DNA of 64,000 bases from Candidatus Kapaibacterium thiocyanatum (GTDB taxonomy: Bacteria; Bacteroidota; Ignavibacteria; Kapaibacteriales; Kapaibacteriaceae), in the NCBI GenBank assembly GCA_001899175.1, contig MKVH01000025.1, forward strand, positions 169,760-233,759, in the 5' to 3' direction. The notes under the pieces are model-generated. The model was not told where the DNA came from. It did no database searches and worked only from the letters and a program-made list of their open reading frames with translations. Shown here one piece after another: positions 9,722-18,534 of this stretch (positions within the stretch are counted from its first letter, which is position 1; each line of letters begins with the position of its first letter). Position numbers and translations under genes: made by a program.

Positions 9722-11125
9722 TCAGCGGACGAAGGCGATGGAGCGTGCGCGGACCGTTTTTCCGGAGACATAGCGAACGACGTACGTTCCCGATAGCAGT
9801 GAACCGGCGTCGAGCGACGTGGTGCTCGCACCCGCTTCCACGCGTTGGCTGAGTATCGTGCGGCCATCCACTCCGATCAAACCCACTTCCCCGTCGTCGT
9901 CGACTCCTGACGGGAGGTCTACATGAATGGCGTTCCCGACACGCCATGCGGCAAGGTCGCCCGGTGCATCCGCCGACATCGTTCCGGCAGTGACGGAGGT
10001 GACGTCGGCACCGTAATAGACATCGGCCAACGCCTCCACTGTCTTGCGGACCGCTGCGGCGTCGGCGTCCATGCCGTTGGGAACGGGAGCGAGGACGGGC
10101 ATGGCGAAGACGATGGTCGCGGCGATGCGGATTCGCTGACCCGGTGCGACCGTGAAGGGACCGGTGGACGTAAGCGTCCGCACATCGGCCGGGCCCGCAT
10201 CCTGCAACGTCGTTCCCTTCGCCGACAGCATGTCCCATCGTTGGGCATTCGTATGGATCGCGGATGTGGACGTGAAGATCTGCACGGATCGGGAACCGTT
10301 CCGTCCTGACGGTGTCTCGATCAGTCCCGTAGCGACGTAGCCCATCGGAATGCCGTATTCACCACGATCGACACCGCTCCACGAGAGAGCGACGGGAATG
10401 TCGCCGGCAGTCGTCATCGTGCGGCTGTGATCGTTCTCGGCACCGTAGATGCGCGATCCCGTACGGCCGATGTCCGGGTCGCACATGAGACCCGCATGAC
10501 ACGGCCCCACCGGAGACGACGTCGGATTCACGATTTCGTAGACGATGAGGACGGCATCCTTCAGCGGGCCGTCGTTCCATGTGAACGTATGCTGTGTGAC
10601 GTCGAGCGGCAGAGGCGTCAGGTTCGTCTGGAAATGCCACGACGAAGGCTCGCGCAACCGGATGGAGCCTGCCGTGTAGACGCTGACATGATGCTCATCG
10701 GCATGCAGAGGTTGTCCCGGAGGAAGAACGGCGGCGCGCAGGGCCATACCCGACGGATCGTTGTCGTCCATACGCAGCGTCGGGAATCTCTGCAGGCGTT
10801 CGGCGTCGGACAGTGCCGTATCCGTCATGCGTCCGGGGAGCATCCACGAACGGCCGCTCATGGGGTTGTAGGTCATCGCCACAGGATGGTCGACGCCGTT
10901 CTCCGTCGTGACGGTGGCGCCGATCCACAGGCCGGCGCCCTGGAGGTACGTCAGGATGCCACCACGGGGCCAGATGATTCCATCCCGTTCGGGAGCCGAT
11001 GCGAGAAGACCGTGTCGCGCAACCGACATCGCGACGGGCGACGTCGCAGTTGCCGGTTCCTGGGCGGAGAGCGGATGGTACAGGGCGGTCAGGATCAAAC
11101 AGCAGGCGAGCGGTATCGAGCGCAT
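9722..11125 (-). CDS. Secreted protein with T9SS-type C-terminal domain
   Basis: 467 residues. The ATG at 11125 follows a clear GGAGG and opens a Sec signal peptide (MRSIPLACCLILTALYHPLSAQ). The body resembles large exported proteins of Bacteroidota/Ignavibacteria with segments such as GILTYLQGAGLWIGA and MGYVATGLIETPSG, but has no catalytic motif I can name. The C-terminus (VGLIGVDGRTILSQRVEAG, then GTYVVRYVSGKTVRARSIAFVR) matches a T9SS type A sorting domain. Predicted to be surface-exposed or secreted; function unknown. Stand-alone gene. Confidence 0.78.
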   Translation of the reverse strand: MRSIPLACCLILTALYHPLSAQEPATATSPVAMSVARHGLLASAPERDGIIWPRGGILTYLQGAGLWIGATVTTENGVDHPVAMTYNPMSGRSWMLPGRMTDTALSDAERLQRFPTLRMDDNDPSGMALRAAVLPPGQPLHADEHHVSVYTAGSIRLREPSSWHFQTNLTPLPLDVTQHTFTWNDGPLKDAVLIVYEIVNPTSSPVGPCHAGLMCDPDIGRTGSRIYGAENDHSRTMTTAGDIPVALSWSGVDRGEYGIPMGYVATGLIETPSGRNGSRSVQIFTSTSAIHTNAQRWDMLSAKGTTLQDAGPADVRTLTSTGPFTVAPGQRIRIAATIVFAMPVLAPVPNGMDADAAAVRKTVEALADVYYGADVTSVTAGTMSADAPGDLAAWRVGNAIHVDLPSGVDDDGEVGLIGVDGRTILSQRVEAGASTTSLDAGSLLSGTYVVRYVSGKTVRARSIAFVR

Positions 11126-11350
11126 GGAACCTCCGGAAAAGTCTACGGCAACCAATATGCGACTTGTTTCGAATTCGACGTCGGAGCGTATGCAAGGATC
11201 ACGTCATGATCGCATGACGCCGGCCGATACGTGTGGGGCCTCGTATACCTTCGCCGGCACGCGTTCCGCGCGTCATTGCTCCCCAGCATAGACGCATCAG
11301 ATGCGATCCCGTTACCGTTCGGTACGTGCGTGCATGATCGGCATCCGGAC

Positions 11351-13150
11351 TCAGGCCCGCTCGCCGAGTTCGAGCCAGCGCAAGGTTGCCGTATCGATGG
11401 CATCGGTGGTCTGTTGCAGCTCCTCGCTCAGCGTCTGGATCAGACGATAATCGGCCGAGCCGCTTCCGATCTGTTCCTCTATCTCCTGCTTCCGTGACTC
11501 GAGCGTCGCGATCGAACGTTCGAGATCTTCGAACTCGCGCTTCTCGTTGAAGGAAAGTTTCTTGCGTGTGGCTTGCGGCGTACTGCCGGCATCCTTCGCC
11601 TTCGGCTGCTCGGCGGATGGTTGGCCTGCGGCCGAAGCGCTCCCGCCTTTCTCGCGTTTCTCGAGATAGGCCGAATAGTTGCCGGGATATTCACGGATGC
11701 GTGCATTCTCCTCGAACGACCATATCGTGTCCACCGTCGCATCCAGGAAGGCGCGGTCGTGGGAGACGACGAGCAGGACACCCTTGAAGAACTGGAGATA
11801 GTCTTCCAGTGCGCCGAGCGTCGCGATGTCGAAGTCGTTCGTCGGCTCGTCGAGGAAGATGACGTTCGGATTGGCCATCAGGATGCGCAGGAGGGACAGG
11901 CGGCGGCGCTCGCCGCCGGACAGCGTATGGACGTAGGCGTTCTGTTGCTTGGGTGTGAACTGGAAGCGATCGCACAGTTCACGTGCCGAGATGTACCGTT
12001 CGCGTCCCACACCGGTATCGATATATTCGGCGACGGCGCGGACGTTGGCCAGGACGGTCTCGTTCTCCTGAAGATCCTTCGGCTCCTGTTCGAAGAAGCC
12101 GATGGTGGCCGTATCTCCGACGGTCACGTATCCGGTGTCGGGTGGTATGCGGCCGGCGAGTACCTGGAGCAGGGTGGACTTGCCGGCGCCGTTGGCGCCG
12201 ATGATGCCGATCTTGTCGCCCGGTTTGGCGCGCCATGTGTGTGCGGTGAACAGAAGCGTGTCGCCGATGCTGCGCGAGATGTCGACGGCGTCGATGATAC
12301 GCCCGCCGAGGAAGCGCGATCCGACTTCGATCTTGATGTCGCGTTGTTCCGTGCGTGCCGGTTCGGCCTGCATCTTCGCGATCCAGTCGATGCGGCTCTT
12401 CTGTTTGGTACGGCGGGCCTTGGCGCCCTTCTGCAGCCATGCCAGTTCCTGTCTGAGCTTGTTTCTCAGATGCTCTTCGGTGGCATCCTGCGTGGCTACC
12501 ATCGACTCCTTGCGCTCGAGGTATTTCTCGTAGCTGCCATCATAGAAATAGAGCTTGCGCTGGTCCAGCTCGATGATACGCGTGCTCACGGCGTCGAGGA
12601 AGTAGCGGTCGTGCGTCACGAGCAGCAGGCCCTTGGCGGAGTTCTGCAGCTGGTCCTGCAGCCATTGCACGGAATCGGCATCGAGGTGATTCGTCGGCTC
12701 GTCGAGGATGAGCAGATCGGGATCGGCCAGGATGGCCCGTGCGATGGCCACGCGCTTGCGCTGCCCTCCGCTCATCGTCCGGACGTTCTGATGCATACCC
12801 GTGATGCCCAGACGACCGAGGGTGATGCGGGCATTGGTTTCGAGCTCCCATTCCTCCCAATGTCCGTGCGTGGACTTGTAGCCATTCATCACGGCGTCGA
12901 GAGCCGTGGCGTCGACGTCCCACAGGGGCTGCTGGGAGAGATATTCGATGCGTACTTCGCGATTGATGGCCACCGTGCCGGCGTCGGGTTCTTCCAGTCC
13001 TGCCACGATGCGCAGGAGGGAGGATTTGCCGACACCGTTACGACCGATGATGCCACAGCGTTCGCCATCCTGCATGCCGAAGGAAATGTCCTCGAACAGG
13101 ATCTTCTCGAAGTAGGCCTTGGTAAGGGAGGTGCAGGAGAAAAGCGTCAT
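11351..13150 (-). CDS. uup: ABC-F family ATPase (Uup-like)
   Basis: 600-residue soluble ABC-F protein with two nucleotide-binding domains: Walker A GRNGVGKSS and GANGAGKST, signature MSGGQRKR and LSGGERRR, Walker B LLILDEPTNHLD and VIFLDEPTNDFD. The inter-domain linker (ERKESMVATQDATEEHLRNKLRQELAWLQKGAKARRTKQKSR) and a C-terminal coiled coil (KREFEDLERSIATLESRKQEIEEQI) are typical of Uup, which acts on ribosomes and branched DNA structures. I use the ATG at 13150 before TLFSCTSLTKAYF; sequence upstream of it in frame is not conserved. A second ABC-F gene lies at 51.8-53.7 kb. Confidence 0.9.
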   Translation of the reverse strand: MTLFSCTSLTKAYFEKILFEDISFGMQDGERCGIIGRNGVGKSSLLRIVAGLEEPDAGTVAINREVRIEYLSQQPLWDVDATALDAVMNGYKSTHGHWEEWELETNARITLGRLGITGMHQNVRTMSGGQRKRVAIARAILADPDLLILDEPTNHLDADSVQWLQDQLQNSAKGLLLVTHDRYFLDAVSTRIIELDQRKLYFYDGSYEKYLERKESMVATQDATEEHLRNKLRQELAWLQKGAKARRTKQKSRIDWIAKMQAEPARTEQRDIKIEVGSRFLGGRIIDAVDISRSIGDTLLFTAHTWRAKPGDKIGIIGANGAGKSTLLQVLAGRIPPDTGYVTVGDTATIGFFEQEPKDLQENETVLANVRAVAEYIDTGVGRERYISARELCDRFQFTPKQQNAYVHTLSGGERRRLSLLRILMANPNVIFLDEPTNDFDIATLGALEDYLQFFKGVLLVVSHDRAFLDATVDTIWSFEENARIREYPGNYSAYLEKREKGGSASAAGQPSAEQPKAKDAGSTPQATRKKLSFNEKREFEDLERSIATLESRKQEIEEQIGSGSADYRLIQTLSEELQQTTDAIDTATLRWLELGERA

Positions 13151-13249
13151 AGGAAGCGCAAAGATCGGCAACTCTCGAGAGCTGGCCGCATACGGATGAT
13201 CCGGCGCCGTGACTTCCCGAACATGAGAGGATGGATCGGGGTGTCCTGT

Positions 13250-13287
13250 GACGAAAAACTCCCCGCCGGCAGAGCCGGCGGGGAGTT
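13250..13287 (-). terminator. Rho-independent terminator of the desaturase gene
   Basis: Perfect 14-bp stem AACTCCCCGCCGGC / GCCGGCGGGGAGTT (13257-13270 / 13274-13287) with a 3-base loop. On the minus strand it is followed by TTTTTCG, correct for the desaturase ending at 13320. Confidence 0.88.
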
Positions 13288-13319
13288 GGAATGGACGTCG
13301 TGATCCGGATTCGTATCGG

Positions 13320-14180
13320 TCAGGGCGCTTCCTTGTCCTGGGCCAGAGCGATCTGGCGCGACAGATACGCCGTGGGGATGCGAACGACACCGCTGACGAG
13401 ACCGACCTTCTCGAAGATGCGGATCATGTAGGCAGTGATGTCGATCTGCCACCAGCGCAGACCATGGAATGCCGAGCTCGGGAATGCATGGTGGTTGTTG
13501 TGCCAGCCTTCGCCCAGGGCGAGCAGGCCGACGATGAAGTTGTTCCGGCTCTGGTCCGTGGTCTTGAACATGCGTCCGCCGACGATATGGCAGACGGAGT
13601 TGACGCTCCACGTGACGTGGGACGTCAGGAAGATGCGGATGAGGCCACCCCAGAGGAGACCTTGCCAGCCTCCGAGAAGGAAGGGCAGGATCAGGCTGAA
13701 GGCGCTCCAGAGCAGGAAGGTTTTGTCGAACCATACCAGCATCGGATCCTTCGTGTAGCGCGACTCGTACTTGGAGCGGATGGCGGCCATGTCCGTGGAC
13801 GTCATCTCGATCAGCCACTCGAAGTGGGCGAAGATGAAGCCGCGGAACGTCGGCGTATGCGGATCGCCTTCCTGGTCCGACATGGCGTGGTGCTTCGTAT
13901 GGACGGAAGCCCAGTTGATGACGGGACCCTGGAATGCCATCGAGCCGAAGGCGAGGACGATTGCCTTCAGGATGGGATGTGCGGTGAAGGCCTTATGGAC
14001 GACCATGCGATGATAGCCGAAGGTCACGCCGAATTCGGTCAGCGCGCCGAGGGCCAGCATCATGACGATTTCGTATATGCCCACGCTGCCGGTGAATAAC
14101 TGCACGATACCGTAGATGGTGGCGGCAGCGGGTAACAGCACGAGCGGGACGACATAGTAGTTGGCAAGGCGAGGCATCAT
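13320..14180 (-). CDS. Membrane fatty-acid/acyl-CoA desaturase
   Basis: Integral membrane di-iron desaturase (stearoyl-CoA delta-9 type) introducing a double bond in acyl chains, which tunes membrane fluidity. The three histidine boxes are present: HRMVVH (H-x4-H), HTKHH and HNNHH, with membrane helices before, between and after. About 286 residues from the ATG at 14180 (MMPRLANYYVV), a normal length for bacterial members. Electron donor unknown. It has its own terminator, and the upstream hairpin at 14217-14239 would lie in its leader. Confidence 0.9.
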   Translation of the reverse strand: MMPRLANYYVVPLVLLPAAATIYGIVQLFTGSVGIYEIVMMLALGALTEFGVTFGYHRMVVHKAFTAHPILKAIVLAFGSMAFQGPVINWASVHTKHHAMSDQEGDPHTPTFRGFIFAHFEWLIEMTSTDMAAIRSKYESRYTKDPMLVWFDKTFLLWSAFSLILPFLLGGWQGLLWGGLIRIFLTSHVTWSVNSVCHIVGGRMFKTTDQSRNNFIVGLLALGEGWHNNHHAFPSSAFHGLRWWQIDITAYMIRIFEKVGLVSGVVRIPTAYLSRQIALAQDKEAP

Positions 14181-14216
14181 AGGAATACTGTCAGCAGTGA
14201 GCGTTGAACCTTGAGG

Positions 14217-14239
14217 GACGTGGACCGGAAGTCCACGTC
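14217..14239 (-). promoter_or_regulatory. Leader hairpin upstream of the desaturase
   Basis: Nine-bp stem GACGTGGAC / GTCCACGTC with a 5-base loop, lying between the FKBP terminator and the desaturase start. It could be an operator or an mRNA structure; no T-run follows. Desaturases are often temperature- or lipid-regulated, but the role here is inference. Confidence 0.35.
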
Positions 14240-14270
14240 GATGGAGAGAGGGGTTGATGGGCAGGATGGA

Positions 14271-14304
14271 CAAAGGGGACTACGAGCGATGCTCGCAGCC
14301 CCCC
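14271..14304 (-). terminator. Terminator of the FKBP gene
   Basis: Imperfect GC-rich stem between 14275-14288 (GGGGACTACGAGC) and 14291-14304 (GCTCGCAGCCCCC), followed on the minus strand by TTTG. It lies about 30 bases past the FKBP stop. Confidence 0.65.
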
Positions 14305-14335
14305 TGAATTGTTCACTGTACTGTCGATAACGACA

Positions 14336-15028
14336 TTACTTCTTGATTTCGAGCAGTTCCACTTCGAAGATCAGCGCTTCGTTCGGTCCGATGGACTGAC
14401 CGGCGCCATTCTCGCCGTAAGCGAGATTCGAGGGGATGTAGAGCATGTACTTCGAGCCTACCGGCATGAGCTGGAGGCCTTCCGTCCAGCCGGCGATCAC
14501 GCCGCCGAGCGGGAATTCGATGGGTTCACCACGTTCGTAGGAGCTGTCGAAGACCTTGCCATCGATGAGCGTGCCCTTGTAGTGGACCTTGACGGTGTTT
14601 TCCTTCGTGGGCTTGGCACCCGTACCTGCCTTGATGACCTTGTACTGGAGGCCACTGGGCGTGGTCATGACGCCTTCCTTCTTCTTGTTCTCGGCCAGGA
14701 ATTGTTCGCCGCGCGTCTTGGCCTCGCCACCCTTCTTGGTGCGTTCTGCCTGGGCTTTTTCCTGTGCTTCCTGCTGGAGGGCCATGAGGGCGGTGCGGAC
14801 TTGCTCTTCGGTGAGGAGGGCCTTGTCGGCCAGAGCATCACGCAGGCCTGCTGCCAGCATGTCGGCGTTGAGATCGATACCTTGTTGCTTTACACTTTGG
14901 CCGATGTTCACGCCGATGGCGTAGCTGGCCGTGTCCTTCTTGTTCTGGGGCTTCACGGAATTAACCTGGGATTCGGCAGTGCACGAAATGAAGATAATGG
15001 CGCTAAGTGCGGCCACAAGAAATTTCAT
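14336..15028 (-). CDS. FKBP-type peptidyl-prolyl isomerase lipoprotein (FkpA/Mip-like)
   Basis: 230 residues. Start ATG 15028 has GGAG at good distance and opens a lipoprotein signal (MKFLVAALSAIIFISC). An N-terminal helical dimerisation domain (YAIGVNIGQSVKQQGIDLNADMLAAGLRDAL) precedes the FKBP domain: VHYKGTLIDGKVFDSSYERG, then LGGVIAGWTEGLQLMPVGSKY and ending NEALIFEVELLEI. This is the Mip/FkpA architecture: a periplasmic or outer-membrane-anchored proline isomerase/chaperone for exported proteins. A TATCTTTG promoter lies 37 bases upstream. Confidence 0.92.
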   Translation of the reverse strand: MKFLVAALSAIIFISCTAESQVNSVKPQNKKDTASYAIGVNIGQSVKQQGIDLNADMLAAGLRDALADKALLTEEQVRTALMALQQEAQEKAQAERTKKGGEAKTRGEQFLAENKKKEGVMTTPSGLQYKVIKAGTGAKPTKENTVKVHYKGTLIDGKVFDSSYERGEPIEFPLGGVIAGWTEGLQLMPVGSKYMLYIPSNLAYGENGAGQSIGPNEALIFEVELLEIKK

Positions 15029-15065
15029 ACTCCGTCTTTCGGCAGATTGGAAAACTGTTGAAAAA

Positions 15066-15073
15066 CAAAGATA
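15066..15073 (-). promoter_or_regulatory. TAnnTTTG -7 promoter box of the FKBP gene
   Basis: On the minus strand the sequence is TATCTTTG, an exact match to the Bacteroidota primary-sigma -7 element, 37 bases before the FKBP start codon. Confidence 0.7.
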
Positions 15074-15128
15074 CACCGTTTTCGGCGAATGCCGCCGACG
15101 GCATAACTACGGTATCTGCAGGCGTTAA

Positions 15129-15452
15129 CTACGGCATCCACAGGTGGTTGGCCATGTCCACCGCCTCGCCGTCGAAGCGTACGCCTTCGGCCTCAAGACG
15201 CTCACGCATCACGAATGGTGTTTCGAAGTGCATCCGACCCGTCAGCAGGCCATTGCGGTTCACGACGCGATGCGCGGGAACGTCGAGGCGGTCGGGATGG
15301 CCTACGGCATTCATCGCCCAGCCTACCATACGGGCCGACGAAGCCATGCCCAGGGCACGGGCGATATGGCCGTAGGTCGTGACCTTACCACGGGGAATAC
15401 GTCTGACGATCTCGTAGACACGTTCGAAGAAGTCTGATCTGTCGGTGGACAT
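15129..15452 (-). CDS. Alkyltransferase-like protein (ATL), MGMT family without the acceptor Cys
   Basis: 107 residues, only the DNA-binding half of O6-methylguanine-DNA methyltransferase. Helix-turn-helix region RRIPRGKVTTYGHIARALGMASSARMVGWAM is intact, including the Arg finger. The family's PCHR active site reads PAHRVVNRNG, so alkyl transfer is not possible. ATL proteins of this form bind O6-alkylguanine and hand the lesion to nucleotide excision repair. The gene faces an FAD dehydrogenase with only 19 bases between start codons; see the shared promoter element. In-frame sequence upstream to 15851 is antisense to that gene. Confidence 0.9.
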   Translation of the reverse strand: MSTDRSDFFERVYEIVRRIPRGKVTTYGHIARALGMASSARMVGWAMNAVGHPDRLDVPAHRVVNRNGLLTGRMHFETPFVMRERLEAEGVRFDGEAVDMANHLWMP

Positions 15453-15457
15453 GGTCG

Positions 15458-15465
15458 TAAATTTA
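15458..15465. promoter_or_regulatory. Palindromic TAAATTTA element shared by two divergent genes
   Basis: TAAATTTA is its own reverse complement and approximates the TAnnTTTG -7 box in both directions. It sits 5 bases before the ATL start codon (minus) and 6 bases before the FAD dehydrogenase start codon (plus), so transcripts in both directions would be leaderless or nearly so. A matching element lies at 30031-30038. Confidence 0.45.
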
Positions 15466-15471
15466 CGGCAT

Positions 15472-17055
15472 ATGAAAGTTCGTGTCGACATCGCCCTTAC
15501 GCCGGCCCAGGCCGCCGATCCCGTCACGGTGCACCATTCCGCCGCCGCCGAAGCAGGTATTCCGTTCGACGACGTGACGTCGGTGCGCCAGGTGCGTCGT
15601 TCCATCGATGCCCGTGCACGCATTCCGCGCATCAGGATCCAGGCCGACGTCTTCGTCCACGAGGAGCCTCCGGCCGAACCATCGCTGATCGACAGCCTCC
15701 GCGAGGCCGACCCCGGCCGCCGCGTGATCATCGTCGGTGCCGGTCCGGCAGGATACTTCGCGGCCCTGGAACTGCTCGAACACGGCATCACACCCATCGT
15801 GGTCGATCGCGGCAAGGACGTACGCACGCGGCGCAAGGATCTGCGCGCCATCCAGCAGTTGGGCGTGGTGAACGAGCATTCGAACTATTGCTTCGGCGAG
15901 GGCGGTGCAGGGACCTATTCCGATGGCAAGCTCTATACGCGGTCGCATAAACGCGGCAGCATCGACAAGGTGCTGAAGCTGCTGGTGGATCATGGTGCTA
16001 CCGGCGAAATCCTCGTGGAGACGCATCCTCACATCGGCTCGAACAAGCTGTGGCTCGTCGTACAGAGGATCCGCGAGACGATCCAGCGGTTCGGGGGCCA
16101 GGTGCTGTTCGACGCGTGGGTGACCGATCTGGTGATGACGGAGCGGGATGGTGCGCAAGGCGTGGTGCTGGCCGACGGCCGGGAGATCACGGGCGATGCC
16201 GTGATCCTCGCGACAGGGCATTCTGCGCGGGACATCTTCCGTCTGTGCCGCCGCCGCGGGATCACCATCGAGGCCAAGCCGTTCGCGCTGGGCGTGCGTA
16301 TCGAACATCCGCAGCCCCTGATCGACGAAGTGCAGTATCATCAGTCGCCGAGAGACCCGAACCTTCCCGCGTCGTCGTACAAACTCGTATGCCAGGCCGA
16401 TGGCCGTGGCGTATTCTCCTTCTGCATGTGTCCCGGCGGGCTCATCGTTCCGTCGGCGACGGAACCCGGCGAGATCGTCGTGAACGGCATGAGCATGTCG
16501 CGGCGCGATTCACCCTTCGCCAACAGCGGGACGGTCGTGACGGTGGAACGTGAAGACTGGGCCGACTACACGGCATCGGGCGAACTCTCGGCCATGGAAT
16601 ATCAGGCGGCGGTCGAACGACGTGCCTTCGACGTCGTAGGGGACGGTTCGCAGAGAGCTCCCGCTCAACGGATGATCGACTTTCTCGACGGGCGTGTATC
16701 GGCATCCATCCCGCAGACGTCCTACATTCCCGGGCATCGTTCCGTCGACATGCGTGCCGTGGTGCCGCATGGAATCGCGTCGCGCCTTCACGACGCCATA
16801 CGTCAGTTCGGCCGTTCGATGCGCGGCTATCTCACGAACGAAGCCGTGCTGGTGGGTGTGGAGTCACGCACGAGTTCACCGGTGCGCATTCCGCGAGACA
16901 AGGAAACGTACGAACACGTCACCGTGCGGAATCTCTATCCCTGCGGAGAGGGAGCGGGCTATGCCGGAGGTATCGTCAGTGCCGCCCTGGATGGTCAGAA
17001 CGTGGCCCGTGCCATCGCAGCACGGATGCCCGTCGCCGCCAGACGTCCCGTCTGA
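15472..17055 (+). CDS. FAD-dependent dehydrogenase (COG2509 family)
   Basis: 527 residues starting at ATG 15472. The N-terminal about 80 residues form a small domain typical of the family (KVRVDIALTPAQA...SIDARARIPRIRI), followed by the FAD-binding dinucleotide fold VIIVGAGPAGYFAALELLEHG, the motif GEGGAGTYSDGKLYTR, and a C-terminal CGEGAGYAGGIVSAALDGQNVA that closes around FAD. COG2509 flavoproteins are predicted cytosolic oxidoreductases of unknown substrate. The 3' end overlaps the opposite-strand amine oxidase gene by 61 bases. Confidence 0.88.
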   Translation: MKVRVDIALTPAQAADPVTVHHSAAAEAGIPFDDVTSVRQVRRSIDARARIPRIRIQADVFVHEEPPAEPSLIDSLREADPGRRVIIVGAGPAGYFAALELLEHGITPIVVDRGKDVRTRRKDLRAIQQLGVVNEHSNYCFGEGGAGTYSDGKLYTRSHKRGSIDKVLKLLVDHGATGEILVETHPHIGSNKLWLVVQRIRETIQRFGGQVLFDAWVTDLVMTERDGAQGVVLADGREITGDAVILATGHSARDIFRLCRRRGITIEAKPFALGVRIEHPQPLIDEVQYHQSPRDPNLPASSYKLVCQADGRGVFSFCMCPGGLIVPSATEPGEIVVNGMSMSRRDSPFANSGTVVTVEREDWADYTASGELSAMEYQAAVERRAFDVVGDGSQRAPAQRMIDFLDGRVSASIPQTSYIPGHRSVDMRAVVPHGIASRLHDAIRQFGRSMRGYLTNEAVLVGVESRTSSPVRIPRDKETYEHVTVRNLYPCGEGAGYAGGIVSAALDGQNVARAIAARMPVAARRPV

Positions 17056-18530
17056 GCAGCGCCGTTCATGTAGCCACGGAATTCGGGACTGCAATGTTCG
17101 CCGGCGAAATACAGATTGTTCGCGGGTTCGGCTTCGCGACCGTAGAAGTCCGTCCATTGTCCGGGGCCGTATCCCGAATAACTGGCAAGGGACCATGGAT
17201 AGGTCGGCCAGTGGAATCGCTCCACGCGTCCGGGCTGCATCCTGCGGGCCTCGGGCCATACCTTGCAGAGATGGTCGTGGAGTTCGCGTCCTGCCCGTTC
17301 CTTCGACATCTCGCCGATGACGCGGCACATGGAGCCACCGCTGAAGAACGTGAGGCCTGCGGCATTCACACCCTGCATGGCCGTATTGTCCCAGACGAGT
17401 TGCAGGGGCAGGTCCGTATAGATCACACCGTCCGCATTGACGTCGTGCCAGAACGGACGTTCGTATCCTACGACGACCTTGCCGTTCTGTCCATAGCGGA
17501 GTTCGTTGATGGCCCGCCGTTTCACGGCAGGAAGGTCGACGTCGATCTTCACGGTACGCAGGAGGGTGAAGGGCAGGGCGAGCACGACGATGTCCGCATC
17601 GACATCGACGCTCGACAGGTCCTTGCGGAAGGTGAGGCTGTAGGTCGACCCCTTGCGTCCGATGCGTTCGAGGATGTGCGAGGAATGGATCTGCGTGTGG
17701 ATGTCGGCCGCGAGCCTGTCCGTGATCTGCTGATTTCCTCCTCTGACCTTGTACCGTTCGTCACTGTCGCCGAACTGGTGGAAGGCTCCGTCACCGATAT
17801 CCGTGGATATCAGTGAAAGGAAGTTCAGGGCACTCTGCTCGCCGAGTTCCAGACCGTTCTCCGTGATGAAGGCGACGTCCAGGAAGGAACGCAACCATCC
17901 GGTGATGCCGAGCGACGTGAAGTAGGCTTCGATCGAAATGGCATCGAAGCCGCGCGCCGGGCTTTCGGCAAGATGACGGTAGTTCTGCGGGAGCAGGGAG
18001 ATGTCGCGGCGGAGCCGCTCGAGCAACGGACGTATTTCGCGGACGATATCGGCAGGCGTATAGCTGCGGCCATCGAAGAAGAACGTCTCGTTACGGCTGG
18101 CATACGGTTCGTTGTGCAGGTCGATGAGGTCCAGCCCGAAGGCCTTCACCAGCGTGAGCATGTCGGAATGGACGGAGTCGATGTATTCGCCACCGAGTTC
18201 GGTCACGGCGCCCTGGACGAGAAGGTCCCTGGCGCTGAAGATGCGTCCGCCCGGTCGTGCGGACGCTTCGTAGACATCGGCGATGATACCGTGCCGCTTC
18301 AGGAGCCAGGCCGTGTGGAGCCCGGCGATACCCGCACCGATGACGGCGACGCGCGCCCTGTGGTGCGGAGGATGGTCCTTCGGACGCGTACATGCTCCGA
18401 TGATGGACGGGGCCACAGCCAGCGTTCCCGCAGCTTTGAGGAAGTTGCGGCGGGAAGGATCGTACTGATCGTTACTGGCCGCTTCGCGCAGTGCGCGGCG
18501 AAGGACGGCCATGATGGGCGAATTCGGCAT
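16995..18530 (-). CDS. Tat-exported flavin amine oxidase family protein
   Basis: 511 residues from ATG 18530. Twin-arginine signal DPSRRNFLKAAGTLAVAPSIIGAC near residue 27, also with a possible lipobox Cys. Then an FAD-binding Rossmann motif VAVIGAGIAGLHTAWLLKRHG, the amine-oxidase motif ASARPGGRIFSA and a C-terminal FAD segment NLYFAGEHCSPEFRGYMNGAAQTG. Predicted periplasmic oxidase of an amine-type substrate; substrate unknown. The 3' end overlaps the FAD dehydrogenase on the other strand by 61 bases. The promoter box directly adjoins the start codon. Confidence 0.86.
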   Translation of the reverse strand: MPNSPIMAVLRRALREAASNDQYDPSRRNFLKAAGTLAVAPSIIGACTRPKDHPPHHRARVAVIGAGIAGLHTAWLLKRHGIIADVYEASARPGGRIFSARDLLVQGAVTELGGEYIDSVHSDMLTLVKAFGLDLIDLHNEPYASRNETFFFDGRSYTPADIVREIRPLLERLRRDISLLPQNYRHLAESPARGFDAISIEAYFTSLGITGWLRSFLDVAFITENGLELGEQSALNFLSLISTDIGDGAFHQFGDSDERYKVRGGNQQITDRLAADIHTQIHSSHILERIGRKGSTYSLTFRKDLSSVDVDADIVVLALPFTLLRTVKIDVDLPAVKRRAINELRYGQNGKVVVGYERPFWHDVNADGVIYTDLPLQLVWDNTAMQGVNAAGLTFFSGGSMCRVIGEMSKERAGRELHDHLCKVWPEARRMQPGRVERFHWPTYPWSLASYSGYGPGQWTDFYGREAEPANNLYFAGEHCSPEFRGYMNGAAQTGRLAATGIRAAMARATF

Positions 18531-18534
18531 GGCG

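Noticed and set aside
11573..13303. 576-residue open frame on plus
   Set aside because: Antisense to the first ABC-F gene.
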